Below the pieces are notes generated by a model. It had not been told where the DNA came from. It searched no databases and worked only from the letters and a program-made list of their open reading frames with translations. From contig NZ_JAPDNT010000007.1 in NCBI RefSeq assembly GCF_025989185.1, forward strand, positions 1-64,000: a stretch of 64,000 nucleotides of DNA, written 5' to 3'. This stretch comes from Limobrevibacterium gyesilva (GTDB lineage Bacteria; Pseudomonadota; Alphaproteobacteria; Acetobacterales; Acetobacteraceae). Positions 26,986 through 35,788 of this stretch are shown here, piece after piece. Both the position numbers and the translations under genes were made by a program. Every line of letters begins with the position of its first letter. Positions within the stretch are counted from its first letter, which is position 1.

Positions 26986-27608
26986 CCCAGCACTCCTTCG
27001 ATCTCGGCGAGCAGTGCCCGCAATTCCTGCGACGCGGTCGAGCGCGGCGCCGATTCCGTGACGCCCAGCCCTTGCGCGAACGCGCCGGCGAAGCCGACCC
27101 GGTTGCCCAGCGCGGTTGCGAAGGCCGGATAGCCGCGGCTGGCGATCTCCGCCGTCACCGCATCGCGCAGCCGGCCGGAAGCCGGGACGCGGTTCAGCAG
27201 GATGCGCGCCCGGCGCTTCTCCTCGCCGGCGACCTTCAGCGTGCCCTCGGCTGCCCACAGGTCCGGCGGGCTGGGCTGGATCGGCACCAGCACCAGATCG
27301 GCGGCGCGAATGGCCAGCTTGGCGTCGGTATCGACCTGCGGCGGGCTGTCGATGATCAGCACGTCGTGGCTGCGGCGCAGCTTGTCGAGCTCATTGCCGA
27401 GCCGCCAGCCGGACACGTCCGACAAGGTGATGGCGGTGGCGTTCTTGTGGGCCGCGCGCAGGGCGTGCCAGCGCGCGAGGCTGTGCTGCGGATCGATGTC
27501 CAGCACCGCCACCTTGCGGCTTTCGGCCAGGGCCGCGGCCAGATTGGCTGCCAGGGTCGTCTTCCCCGCGCCGCCCTTCTGCTGCGCCACCGTGATCACC
27601 ACCGACAT
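26982..27608 (-). CDS. ParA-family ATPase (orphan, no ParB nearby)
   Basis: A 208-residue MinD/ParA-like ATPase. The deviant Walker A is AQQKGGAGKTTLAANLAAAL near residue 10, Walker B is DVLIIDSPPQVDTDA, and LDIDPQHSLARW lies between. The length is short for chromosomal ParA (about 260) and matches small orphan ParA/VirC1-like forms. There is no ParB or parS-like site beside it. It pairs with a small membrane protein whose start overlaps its stop. It might position that protein or another cargo; this is inference. It is divergent from nnr with a 78-bp gap. Confidence 0.87.
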   Translation of the reverse strand: MSVVITVAQQKGGAGKTTLAANLAAALAESRKVAVLDIDPQHSLARWHALRAAHKNATAITLSDVSGWRLGNELDKLRRSHDVLIIDSPPQVDTDAKLAIRAADLVLVPIQPSPPDLWAAEGTLKVAGEEKRRARILLNRVPASGRLRDAVTAEIASRGYPAFATALGNRVGFAGAFAQGLGVTESAPRSTASQELRALLAEIEGVLG

Positions 27609-27686
27609 CGCGCGCGACTCCCTTGCACCGCAACAGTCTACTGTGGCGCATCGGAGATTCGGCGACCAATTACGGAGCCTGCGCAC

Positions 27687-29087
27687 GTGACCACCGAACT
27701 GCTGACCCCCGCCGAAACCGCCGTGGCGGACCGTGCCGCCGTCGCCCTGGGCCGCCCGGTCGAATGGCTGATGGAGAATGCAGGCCGCGCAGTGGCCCGG
27801 GCCGTGCACGCCCGGTTCGCGCCGTGCCGGACCCTGGTGCTGTGCGGCCCCGGCAACAATGGCGGCGACGGGTATGTGGCCGCGCGGCTGCTGGAGCGGA
27901 TGGGCTGGCCGGTCTCCGTCGCCGCCCTGGCGCCCGCCAAGGGCGACGCCGCCGCCGCGGCCGCGCGCTGGCGCGGCCCGATGGTCCCGTTCACCCCCGC
28001 CGAGGCCGCGCGGGCCGACCTCGTGATCGACGCGGTGTTCGGGGCCGGGCTGACCCGGGATGTCGGCGGTGAAGTGGCCGATGTGCTGCGCGCCGCCGGG
28101 CGCCTGGTGGCGGTGGACGTGCCGAGCGGCCTGGATGGCGCCACCGGCCAGGCCCGCGGCTTCGCGCCGCAGGCAGCCCTGACCGTTACATTCTTCCGCC
28201 TCAAGCCCGGCCACAAGCTGCTGCCGGGGCGCACGCTGTGCGGCGAGACGGTGCTCGCCGACATCGGCCTGCCGGAGCAGGTGCTGCAGGCGGTGCAGCC
28301 GCGGACGTTCCTGAACGGACCGGCGCTGTGGCGGCTGCCGGCGCCGGCGCCGGACAGCCACAAATACGCCCGCGGCCATGTCACCGTGCTCGGCGGCACC
28401 ACCATGACGGGCGCGGCGCGCCTGGCCGCCGCCGGCGCGCGGCGGGGCGGGGCGGGGATGGTCACCATCGCCGCGCTGGGCCGGGCCGATGTCTACCGGG
28501 CCGGCGATCCCGGCGTGATCGTCGATGCGGCGCCCGTCGAGGTCCAGTTGCGCGATCCCCGCCGCGGCGTCTGGGTGTGCGGCCCCGGCCTGGGCTTCGA
28601 CGCGGCCGCTTCGGTTCTGCCGTTGCTGCTCGCCGCCGGCCGGATGGTGGTGGCGGATGCGGACGCGCTGACCGCCTGCGCCGGCGACCCCGGCCGCCTG
28701 CGCGGCGCGGCCGTACTGACGCCGCATGCCGGCGAGTTCGCGCGCGTGTTCGGTCCGCTCGGCCCCGACCGCCTGGAAGCCGCCCGTGCCGCCGCAAGGC
28801 GCTCGGGCGCGGTGGTGCTGCTGAAAGGCTCGGACAGCGTCATCGCCGCCCCGGACGGGCGGGCCGCGATCAATGATTCCGCGCCACCCTGTCTTGCCAC
28901 CGCCGGCGCCGGCGACGTGCTGGCCGGCCTGGTCGCCGCCCTGCTCGGCCAAGGCATGCCGGCGTGGGAGGCCGCCTGCGCCGCCGCCTGGCTGCATGGC
29001 CGTGCGGCCTGCCTCGCCGGCCAGGGTCTCGTGGCCGAAGACCTGCCCTGCGCCATCCCGCGTGCGTTTGCCGCCGCGCGCGCATAG
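27687..29087 (+). CDS. nnr: Bifunctional NAD(P)H-hydrate epimerase / ADP-dependent dehydratase
   Basis: A 466-residue fused metabolite-repair enzyme. The N-terminal NnrE/YjeF domain (about 1-210) has LCGPGNNGGDGYVAARLL and VIDAVFGAGLTRDVGG and epimerises damaged NADHX and NADPHX. The C-terminal NnrD domain has VLGGTTMTGAARLAAAGA, VLTPHAGEFARVFG, LLKGSDSVIA and LATAGAGDVLAGLVAALLG, and dehydrates the S-epimer with ADP. The GTG start at 27687 follows ACGGAG by about 10 nt and fits the family N-terminus; the open frame further upstream is antisense to parA. Confidence 0.92.
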   Translation: MTTELLTPAETAVADRAAVALGRPVEWLMENAGRAVARAVHARFAPCRTLVLCGPGNNGGDGYVAARLLERMGWPVSVAALAPAKGDAAAAAARWRGPMVPFTPAEAARADLVIDAVFGAGLTRDVGGEVADVLRAAGRLVAVDVPSGLDGATGQARGFAPQAALTVTFFRLKPGHKLLPGRTLCGETVLADIGLPEQVLQAVQPRTFLNGPALWRLPAPAPDSHKYARGHVTVLGGTTMTGAARLAAAGARRGGAGMVTIAALGRADVYRAGDPGVIVDAAPVEVQLRDPRRGVWVCGPGLGFDAAASVLPLLLAAGRMVVADADALTACAGDPGRLRGAAVLTPHAGEFARVFGPLGPDRLEAARAAARRSGAVVLLKGSDSVIAAPDGRAAINDSAPPCLATAGAGDVLAGLVAALLGQGMPAWEAACAAAWLHGRAACLAGQGLVAEDLPCAIPRAFAAARA

Positions 29088-29128
29088 ACTTGCCACTCGC
29101 TTCGTCCACTCTCCCACGGAGATCCCGC

Positions 29129-30508
29129 GTGAACGAGATCGCCTCGCCTGGCCTGTTCGACCGCGCCATCCGGCGCATCACCACGGTCTGGCGCGATATG
29201 GCCGCCGGCGTCTCGCGCGACGAGGACGAGAGCATCGCCGCCCAGATGCAGGCCTGCCTGTCCGGCCGCGGCGGCGAGATCAGCGCCCGCAACCGCGCCG
29301 CCAAGCTCGCCCAGTCCTACCTGGTGTTGGACGAAGCCGGCCGCATCGAGTTCCTGCGCACGCTTGCCGGCTTCGATTCCGACCACGCCGCCGTCGCCGG
29401 CGCGTATGACGTGCTGCAGAAAGCGGGCGACGAGGCCGAGCGCGCCAGCGCGCAGATGCAGCTCCGCCGCGCGCTGGAGCCGCCGCGGCTGCGCCTGCTG
29501 ACCCAGCTCACCACCATCCCGGACGGCATGAAGTTCCTGGTGGACCTGCGCGCCTTCCTGCTGAGCCGGATGCGCGGCGATCCGCCGCTGACCGCCCTCG
29601 AATCCGACCTCAAGACGCTGCTGGCGAGCTGGTTCGACGTCGGCTTCCTGGAACTGCGCCGCATCGACTGGGACAGCCCCGCGGCGCTGCTGGAGAAGCT
29701 GGTCGGCTACGAGGCGGTGCACGAGATCCGCGGCTGGCGCGACCTGAAAGACCGGCTGGATTCGGACCGCCGCTGCTACGCGTTCTTCCACCCGCGCATG
29801 CCCTCCGAGCCGCTGATCTTCGTCGAGATCGCGCTGGTCCAGGGCCTGGCCACCAGCGTGCAGACGCTGCTCGACCAGAAGGCGCCGGTGCTGGACCCCG
29901 GCGCGGCCGACGCCGCCATCTTCTATTCCATCAGCAACTGCCAGCGCGGCCTCGCCGGTATCAGCTTCGGCAACTTCCTGATCAAGCGCGTGGTCGAGGT
30001 GCTCGGCCGGGAGTTCCGCAACCTGCGCACCTTCGCCACCCTCTCGCCCATCCCCGGCTTCCGCCGCTGGCTGGATGCGCGGGCGAAGGCCGAGGACGCC
30101 ACGCTTCTCACCGACGACGAAACGGCCGCGTTGCGCGAGGTCAGCGACGCCGAGACCGGGCTGCAGGCGCTGGCCACGATCCTGTCCCGCCGCGCCTGGC
30201 TGCGCGACGCCGGCCTGCGCAAGGTGGTGGAGCCGATCGCCGTGCGCCTGTGCGCCCGCTTCCTGCTGATCGAGGGCCGCGAGAAGCGCGCGGCCGATCC
30301 GGTGGCGCATTTCCACCTGTCCAACGGCGCGCGCGTGGAACGCATCAACACCATGGCCGATATCTCCGACAAGGGCCTGAAGGCCAGCGCCGGGCTGATG
30401 GTGAACTACCTGTATGATCCGGCGAAGATCGAGCAGTATCACGAGGACTACGCCGGCGAGGGCAAGCGCAGCGCCTCGACGGCGGTGCGTCGGCTGGCGC
30501 GCGGCTGA
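29129..30508 (+). CDS. Malonyl-CoA decarboxylase
   Basis: A 459-residue enzyme that converts malonyl-CoA to acetyl-CoA and CO2. An all-helical N-terminal part is followed by the catalytic domain with MPSEPLIFVEIALVQGL, SISNCQRGLAGISFGNFLIK, and the His-bearing HFHLSNGARVERINTMAD, all conserved in MCD. The GTG start at 29129 follows a CGGAGA ribosome site and gives a typical N-terminus; the frame upstream is an overlap with nnr. Unlike many operons, no malonyl-CoA synthetase (matB) or malonate carrier is beside it. It lies 22 bp upstream of the AceE-like gene. Confidence 0.93.
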   Translation: MNEIASPGLFDRAIRRITTVWRDMAAGVSRDEDESIAAQMQACLSGRGGEISARNRAAKLAQSYLVLDEAGRIEFLRTLAGFDSDHAAVAGAYDVLQKAGDEAERASAQMQLRRALEPPRLRLLTQLTTIPDGMKFLVDLRAFLLSRMRGDPPLTALESDLKTLLASWFDVGFLELRRIDWDSPAALLEKLVGYEAVHEIRGWRDLKDRLDSDRRCYAFFHPRMPSEPLIFVEIALVQGLATSVQTLLDQKAPVLDPGAADAAIFYSISNCQRGLAGISFGNFLIKRVVEVLGREFRNLRTFATLSPIPGFRRWLDARAKAEDATLLTDDETAALREVSDAETGLQALATILSRRAWLRDAGLRKVVEPIAVRLCARFLLIEGREKRAADPVAHFHLSNGARVERINTMADISDKGLKASAGLMVNYLYDPAKIEQYHEDYAGEGKRSASTAVRRLARG

Positions 30509-30530
30509 AGCAGATTCCGGGGGAACAACG

Positions 30531-32912
30531 ATGAACGTACCGTCCAGGCCGACCGCGCCGCCGATGACCGACGCCCGCCACCTGCAACTGCTGCATGCGC
30601 TGGAGAAGAAGCTGCTGTGGCTGTCGGCGTGGATGATCCACAACGCCAACCACGTCCGCCCCAACCGTGACGGGCTGAAGGTGGGCGGGCACCAGGCGTC
30701 CTGCGCCTCGGTGATCTCGATCATGTCGGCCCTGTATTTCGACGTGCTGCGCCCGCAGGACCGCGTGGCCGTGAAGCCGCATGCCGGCCCGGTGTTCCAC
30801 GCCATGAACTATCTGTTCGGCCGCCAGAGCGTGGACAAGATGGCCCGCCTGCGCCAGATGGGCGGCGTCCAGCCCTATCCCAGCCGGGTGAAGGACGGGC
30901 CGGAGGTGGATTTCTCCACCGGCTCGGTCGGCCTCGGCGTCGCCATGACCAGCTTCTCCGCCCTCATGGCCGACTATGTGCGCCTGCACGGGCTGGGCCG
31001 CGCGGACATCGCTCCCGGCCGCCACATCGCCATTGCCGGCGACGCCGAGCTGGACGAGGGCAACATCTACGAGGCCCTGCTGGAAGGCTGGAAGCACGAC
31101 GTCCGCAATGTCTGGTGGATCATCGACTACAACCGCCAGAGCCTGGATTCCGTGGTGCCGGACCGCCTGTTCGGCCGCATCGAGGGCCTGTTCCGCGACA
31201 TGGGCTGGAATGTCGTCACCATGAAATATGGCCGGCAGCTGCAGGCCGCCTTCATGCGCGACGGCGGCGAGGATCTGCGCCGCTGGATCGACGACTGCCC
31301 GAACAGCCTCTATTCGGCGCTGACCTTCCAGGGCGGGGCCGCCTGGCGCCAGGCGGTGCTGGCCGATCTCGGCCGCTGCCGCGGCGTGCGCGCCATCATC
31401 GACCCGCTGTCGGACGACGAGCTGGCGGCGCTGATGACCAATCTCGGCGGCCACGACATCGAATACATCATCGAGCAGCTGCGCGCCGCCGACGCGGCCG
31501 GCGACCAGCCGACCTGCTTCATCGCCTACACCATCAAGGGCATGGGCCTGCCCTTCGCCGGCCACAAGGACAACCATGCCGGCCTGATGTCCAAGGAGCA
31601 GATGGAAGGCTTCCGCGCCGCGATGAACATCCGGCCCGGCCATGAATGGGACCGGTTCGAGGGCCTCGACGCCGGCGCGGACGAGCTCGACGCCTTCCTG
31701 GCATCAGTGCCCTTCGCCACCCCGCTGACGCCGGACGGCCGCACGCTGACCGCGCCCATGGTCGCGATTCCGGAGCAATTGCCGCTGCCGCGGCTCGCGG
31801 GGCGAAAGATGTCCACGCAGGCCGGGTTCGGCGATATCCTCGCCGAGATCGGCCGCGGCCAGGGCGCGTTGAAGGAGCTGGCCGAGCGCATCGTCACCAC
31901 CAGCCCGGACGTGACGGTGTCCACCAATCTCGGTCCCTGGGTGAACCGGCGCGGCGTGTTCGACCGCCACACCCGCAACGACGTGTTCCGCGACGCCAAG
32001 CTCGCCAGCGCCCAACGCTGGGGTATGGCCCCGGAAGGCCAGCACATCGAACTCGGTATCGCCGAGCAGAACCTGTTCCTGCTGCTCGGCGCCGCCGGCC
32101 TTTCCCATTCGCTGCACGGCGCGCGGCTGCTGCCGGTCGGCACCGTCTACGACCCGTTCGTGAACCGCGGCCTCGATGCGCTGATCTACGCCTGCTACCA
32201 GAATGCGCGCTTCCTGCTGGTTTCCACGCCCTCGGGCCTGACGCTGGCGCCGGAGGGCGGGCAGCACCAATCGATCAACACGCCGCTGATCGGCATGAGC
32301 ACGGATCGGCTGGTCAGCTACGAGCCCACCCATGTGGACGAACTCGCCATCCTGCTGCGCCATGCCTTCCACCACATGCAGCAGCCCGACGGCTCGGCGG
32401 TGTGGCTGCGCCTGTCCACTCGCCAGATCGAGCAGAAGGCCCGCACGCTCGACCCCGCCGCCGTCATCGCCGGCGCCCATTGGGCGGTTCCACCGGCCCC
32501 TGGGGCCCGCGTCGCGCTGGCCTATCAGGGCCCGATCGCGCCGGAAGCCGAAGCAGCCTTCGCCGAACTGGCGCAGGAGGAGCCTGGCGCCGGCCTGCTC
32601 GCCGTCACCAGCCCGGACCGGCTGCACGCCGGCTGGCTCGCCGCCGGCCGCGCCCGCCGCACCGGCGAGCGCGCGGCGACGTCGCATGTCGAGCGCATCC
32701 TGGCCCCGCTGTCGCGCGACGCCGCGCTGGTGACGATCCTCGACGGCCACCCGGCCGCGCATGCCTGGCTCGGCGCCGTGCGCGGCCAGCGCGTGGTGCC
32801 GCTGGGACCGGACCGGTTCGGGCAGGGCGGCGACATTCCGGACCTGTATCGGGAATACGGCCTGGACACCGACGCCATCCTGGACGCCTGCGCGCAGGCG
32901 CTGCTGGGGTAG
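30531..32912 (+). CDS. Transketolase/AceE-like thiamine-diphosphate enzyme
   Basis: 793 residues in the three-domain transketolase layout. The ThDP/Mg motif is GDAELDEGN, followed by a VWWIIDYNRQSLDSVV stretch closer to pyruvate dehydrogenase E1 (AceE, NLQRLD) than to transketolase. A Pyr domain has HIELGIAEQNLFLLLGAAG and the PEGGQHQSINTPLIGM loop. It lacks the N-terminal extra residues and the E2-binding features of AceE, and there is no E2 or E3 gene here. It begins 22 bp after malonyl-CoA decarboxylase with a GGGGGAAC site. The substrate is open; an alpha-keto acid is the best guess. Confidence 0.85.
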   Translation: MNVPSRPTAPPMTDARHLQLLHALEKKLLWLSAWMIHNANHVRPNRDGLKVGGHQASCASVISIMSALYFDVLRPQDRVAVKPHAGPVFHAMNYLFGRQSVDKMARLRQMGGVQPYPSRVKDGPEVDFSTGSVGLGVAMTSFSALMADYVRLHGLGRADIAPGRHIAIAGDAELDEGNIYEALLEGWKHDVRNVWWIIDYNRQSLDSVVPDRLFGRIEGLFRDMGWNVVTMKYGRQLQAAFMRDGGEDLRRWIDDCPNSLYSALTFQGGAAWRQAVLADLGRCRGVRAIIDPLSDDELAALMTNLGGHDIEYIIEQLRAADAAGDQPTCFIAYTIKGMGLPFAGHKDNHAGLMSKEQMEGFRAAMNIRPGHEWDRFEGLDAGADELDAFLASVPFATPLTPDGRTLTAPMVAIPEQLPLPRLAGRKMSTQAGFGDILAEIGRGQGALKELAERIVTTSPDVTVSTNLGPWVNRRGVFDRHTRNDVFRDAKLASAQRWGMAPEGQHIELGIAEQNLFLLLGAAGLSHSLHGARLLPVGTVYDPFVNRGLDALIYACYQNARFLLVSTPSGLTLAPEGGQHQSINTPLIGMSTDRLVSYEPTHVDELAILLRHAFHHMQQPDGSAVWLRLSTRQIEQKARTLDPAAVIAGAHWAVPPAPGARVALAYQGPIAPEAEAAFAELAQEEPGAGLLAVTSPDRLHAGWLAAGRARRTGERAATSHVERILAPLSRDAALVTILDGHPAAHAWLGAVRGQRVVPLGPDRFGQGGDIPDLYREYGLDTDAILDACAQALLG

Positions 32913-32957
32913 CAACGGAGGACCGAGAAGCCCGGGGTCGGCCAACCGGGGCCTTAC

Positions 32958-34043
32958 TCAGACGGGCTGGTGATCGGGCGCGTCCGCGCCGCCGCGCGCC
33001 GCCACGATCACCGGCGCCGGGAACAGGCTGTACGCGTTCGCATTGGCGTCGTAACGCAGCCGCGTGGGTGTCTGCCCGGCCAGCGTCGCCACGATGTCCG
33101 CGCGCACGGTCGGTGACTGGCGGTAGTACTGGTGCGACCGGTCCGGCGAATCGAGCACGCCGCTGATCAGGTCGTTCACGCCGGTGCAATCCACGAACTC
33201 GTAGACGTTCGGCGAATAGAAGCGCGTATCCGCCTTGTCCGGCGGCCCGTCATATCCCAGCCGGAAATCGCGGTTGACCACATGGCTCAGCGCCATCGCA
33301 ACGTCGTTGTTGTTGTAGTAGACGGTGATCTCCCGCCCGAGGCGCCAGAGATTGGACAGCCGGCCGCCGTTCGGCGCGCTGAACGTGCTGGCGGACTCGT
33401 CGGCCGCGGCCAGCACGATCTCGTCGAACAGCGGCGGCCCGGGCTGCGGGTTGGCTGCGAACCACGCCTCCACCGCGCTGCCTAGCATGTAGTTGCCCAT
33501 GCTGTGGCACAGCAGATGCAGCCGCCGTGTGCCGATGCGCTGCTGCAGGGCCTGCAGCTCGCGCAGGAACAGGCCGAAATGAAACGCCGACTGCCGCGCC
33601 TGGGCCTGGTCGTGCCGATAGTCGGAATAGTCGCCGATGATGTCGGCCAGCACATAGGGCCGCGCCGGCCAGGTGAAGGCGATCACGTCGAACACGCTGC
33701 TGGCGCCCGGCACCGTCGCAGCACCCATCCAGCTCTTGTTGTACGCGGCGCGCTTGATCGCGTCGGTGAAGCTGTTGGCCGCACCGTGCACGAACACCAG
33801 GATGTCGTTCTGCGACCGCAGCACCGGCTCCAGGTCCTTGTCCGCGAAGCCGTCCTGGTTGAGCGGCGATATCGCGACGATGTCGCCGCTTGCGGGAGCA
33901 GCCAGGGTGATGTCGGTGACGGTGGCGGTGGCGCAAGACAGCGCACCCGCGCTGGCCGGCAGCGTCTCGTCGCCGAAATCCGGCAATCCCGCGGCGCTGT
34001 CCAGAAGGCGCTGACGGTTGGTGGCGAACAGGATGTTCGGCAT
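32958..34043 (-). CDS. Alpha/beta hydrolase-like protein (DUF900-type), function unknown
   Basis: A 361-residue protein that begins MPNILFATNRQRLLDSAAG. The alpha/beta-fold core has VFVHGAANSFTDAIKR, then VIAFTWPARPYV, with a nucleophile elbow CHSMGN (Cys in place of the usual first Gly). It ends in an unassigned region with YSPNVYEFVDCTGVNDL. The opening resembles the DUF900 hydrolase family. A strong GGGGGAG site precedes the ATG at 34043. No signal peptide is present. It stands alone on the minus strand. Confidence 0.75.
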   Translation of the reverse strand: MPNILFATNRQRLLDSAAGLPDFGDETLPASAGALSCATATVTDITLAAPASGDIVAISPLNQDGFADKDLEPVLRSQNDILVFVHGAANSFTDAIKRAAYNKSWMGAATVPGASSVFDVIAFTWPARPYVLADIIGDYSDYRHDQAQARQSAFHFGLFLRELQALQQRIGTRRLHLLCHSMGNYMLGSAVEAWFAANPQPGPPLFDEIVLAAADESASTFSAPNGGRLSNLWRLGREITVYYNNNDVAMALSHVVNRDFRLGYDGPPDKADTRFYSPNVYEFVDCTGVNDLISGVLDSPDRSHQYYRQSPTVRADIVATLAGQTPTRLRYDANANAYSLFPAPVIVAARGGADAPDHQPV

Positions 34044-34453
34044 CGCACATGCTCCCCCGGCTTGCGACCGGCATTGGCGTGACGGCTCCGGGGCGGTGCG
34101 GTGGTTCGGCCCTGCTCGGTCCACGCCGGCATTTCGCCCGGAAGCACCGCATCATCTCAGCGGGCACGGGCCGCACCATCGGCTCGAACGCCTCCGGCGG
34201 CATCACCGCGTGGTTGGGATCGAACGTGGATTGATCGTACAGGTCGTACCGGCAGACCGCACTTTGGAAATACGGATCATTCCGAAATTTTTCGTGAACG
34301 CGGCTGCCGCCCAAGCCCCTGTGAGTGCGTGGGTAACGCTTGCTTCAGGCGGACGATTCGCATCGACAATTTATGTCCGCGGGCATTAGCGTTTGTGCCA
34401 GCGTCTGCTTGCCGCGGATGTCGGGCTAGCCTGTGCGAATAGGGGGACGTCCC
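34044..34453. other. Intergenic region between divergent hydrolase and DUF3300 gene
   Basis: About 410 bp with no confident gene. The part at 34230-34400 is noticeably more AT-rich than the surroundings. The minus strand of 34060-34345 keeps an open frame with protein-like composition (for example CRYDLYDQSTFDPN and EPMVRPVPAEMMRC) but no ATG start. It may be a decayed gene, and is treated as a finding. No clear promoter is called. Confidence 0.6.
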
Positions 34454-35770
34454 ATGCTGCGTCGCCTGCTGCGGTGCCTGGCCTGCCTGCCGTTCGCGCT
34501 GTCGGGCGCGCCGCTGGAAGCTTCGGCCCAGGCACCACCGGCGCCGGTTCCCGCGCCGTCGCAGGAGGAGGCGACATCCTTCAGCGCCGAGCAGCTTGAT
34601 GCGCTGCTGGCACCGGTGGCGCTATATCCGGACACGCTGCTGACCCAGCTTTTGATGGCCTCGACCTTTCCATTGCAGATCGTAGACGCGGCGCGTTGGG
34701 TGCAGGATCCCACGCACAAGGGGCTGACTGGCGGGCAACTGGAGCAGGCTTTGCAGCCGCTCGCCTGGAACCCGAGTGTGAAGTCGCTCGTGCCGTTCCC
34801 GCAGGTCCTGCTGATGATGAACGACAAGCTCGACTGGATGCAGCAGCTTGGTTTTGCCTTTGCCACCCAGCAGGCCGACGTGCTGGCCTCTGTCCAGCGC
34901 CTGCGCCACCAGGCGCAGCGGGCCGGCAACCTCAAGAGCACGGAGCAGCAGGTGGTCAGCGCCAGCTCTGATTCGCAGGCCATCACCATCGCGCCGGCCG
35001 ACCCCCAGGTGGTCTATGTGCCGACGTACAACCCCGCCACGACCTACGGCGCCTGGCCCTATCCCGCCTATCCGCCGGTGTATGTGCCGCCGCCGCCCGG
35101 CTATGCATTCGGCACTGCGCTGGCCACGGGATTGGCCTTCGGCGCGGGCGTGGCGATCGTCGGCGGGCTTTGGAACCTTGGCAGCACGAACTGGGGCCGC
35201 GGCGACGTCAACGTGAATGTCAACCGGTACAACAACATCAATACGAACCGCGGGCAGATCTCGTCGGCAACGTGGCGGGCGCCGGCCCAGCGGCCGGGGG
35301 GGGGTGGGGCGGCCCGCCCGCCCGGCGGTCCGGTTGGCCGGCCGGCGGGGCGTGGTGGTCTGCCGGCCAACGCCGTCGGCCGCGCGAACGTTCAGGTACC
35401 TGGCGGGTTGGTGAATCGCCCGCTTCCGCCGGGTGGCGCGCAAGGCGGCCTGGGCGGCGCTGCGCGCCCTGGGCCGGGCGGGCAGGGGCCGCAACGCCAG
35501 GCGCAGGGCGCCCGCACGGGCCAAGCCAGCCGTGCGAACCAACCCGCCCGGCAACCCTCCGCCTCCCGGCAAGCGGCCCCCGCCTTCTCCGGCATGAGCG
35601 ATGGCCGTCAGGCCCAGCAGTTCTCGAATCGTGGCGCCCAAAGCCGCCAGGGGCAAATGCAGCGGTCGGCGCCCCGCCCGCAGGCCAGTGCCGCGCGTGG
35701 CGGCGGTGGCGGACGCGGCGGCGGTGCCCCACGCGGCGGCGGTGGCGGGCGTGGCGGTGGCCGCCGGTAG
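34454..35770 (+). CDS. DUF3300 domain secreted protein with Gly/Arg/Gln-rich tail
   Basis: A 438-residue exported protein. The signal peptide MLRRLLRCLACLPFALSGAPL is followed by the DUF3300 domain (about 40-230) with LLAPVALYPDTLLTQLLMAS, PLAWNPSVKSLVPFPQVLL and ITIAPADPQVVYVPTYNP. A hydrophobic segment near 220-240 (ATGLAFGAGVAIVGGLWNLG) could be a membrane helix. The C-terminal 150 residues are low-complexity Gly/Arg/Pro/Gln, ending RGGGGGRGGGRR. A run of nine Gs lies at 35296-35304. The ribosome site AGGGGG fits the 34454 start. The domain is of unknown function; it is next to a DUF2950 gene, a common pairing. Confidence 0.88.
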   Translation: MLRRLLRCLACLPFALSGAPLEASAQAPPAPVPAPSQEEATSFSAEQLDALLAPVALYPDTLLTQLLMASTFPLQIVDAARWVQDPTHKGLTGGQLEQALQPLAWNPSVKSLVPFPQVLLMMNDKLDWMQQLGFAFATQQADVLASVQRLRHQAQRAGNLKSTEQQVVSASSDSQAITIAPADPQVVYVPTYNPATTYGAWPYPAYPPVYVPPPPGYAFGTALATGLAFGAGVAIVGGLWNLGSTNWGRGDVNVNVNRYNNINTNRGQISSATWRAPAQRPGGGGAARPPGGPVGRPAGRGGLPANAVGRANVQVPGGLVNRPLPPGGAQGGLGGAARPGPGGQGPQRQAQGARTGQASRANQPARQPSASRQAAPAFSGMSDGRQAQQFSNRGAQSRQGQMQRSAPRPQASAARGGGGGRGGGAPRGGGGGRGGGRR

Positions 35771-35788
35771 CAGCAGGAGCGCACGCCA

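Noticed and set aside
28493-30805. A 770-codon minus-strand open frame opposite nnr and malonyl-CoA decarboxylase
   Set aside because: It is antisense to two well-supported genes and has no recognisable motif.
32913-32957. A CCGGGG-rich repeat as a terminator between the AceE-like gene and the hydrolase
   Set aside because: The CCGGGG copies are direct, not inverted, so no stable hairpin forms from them.
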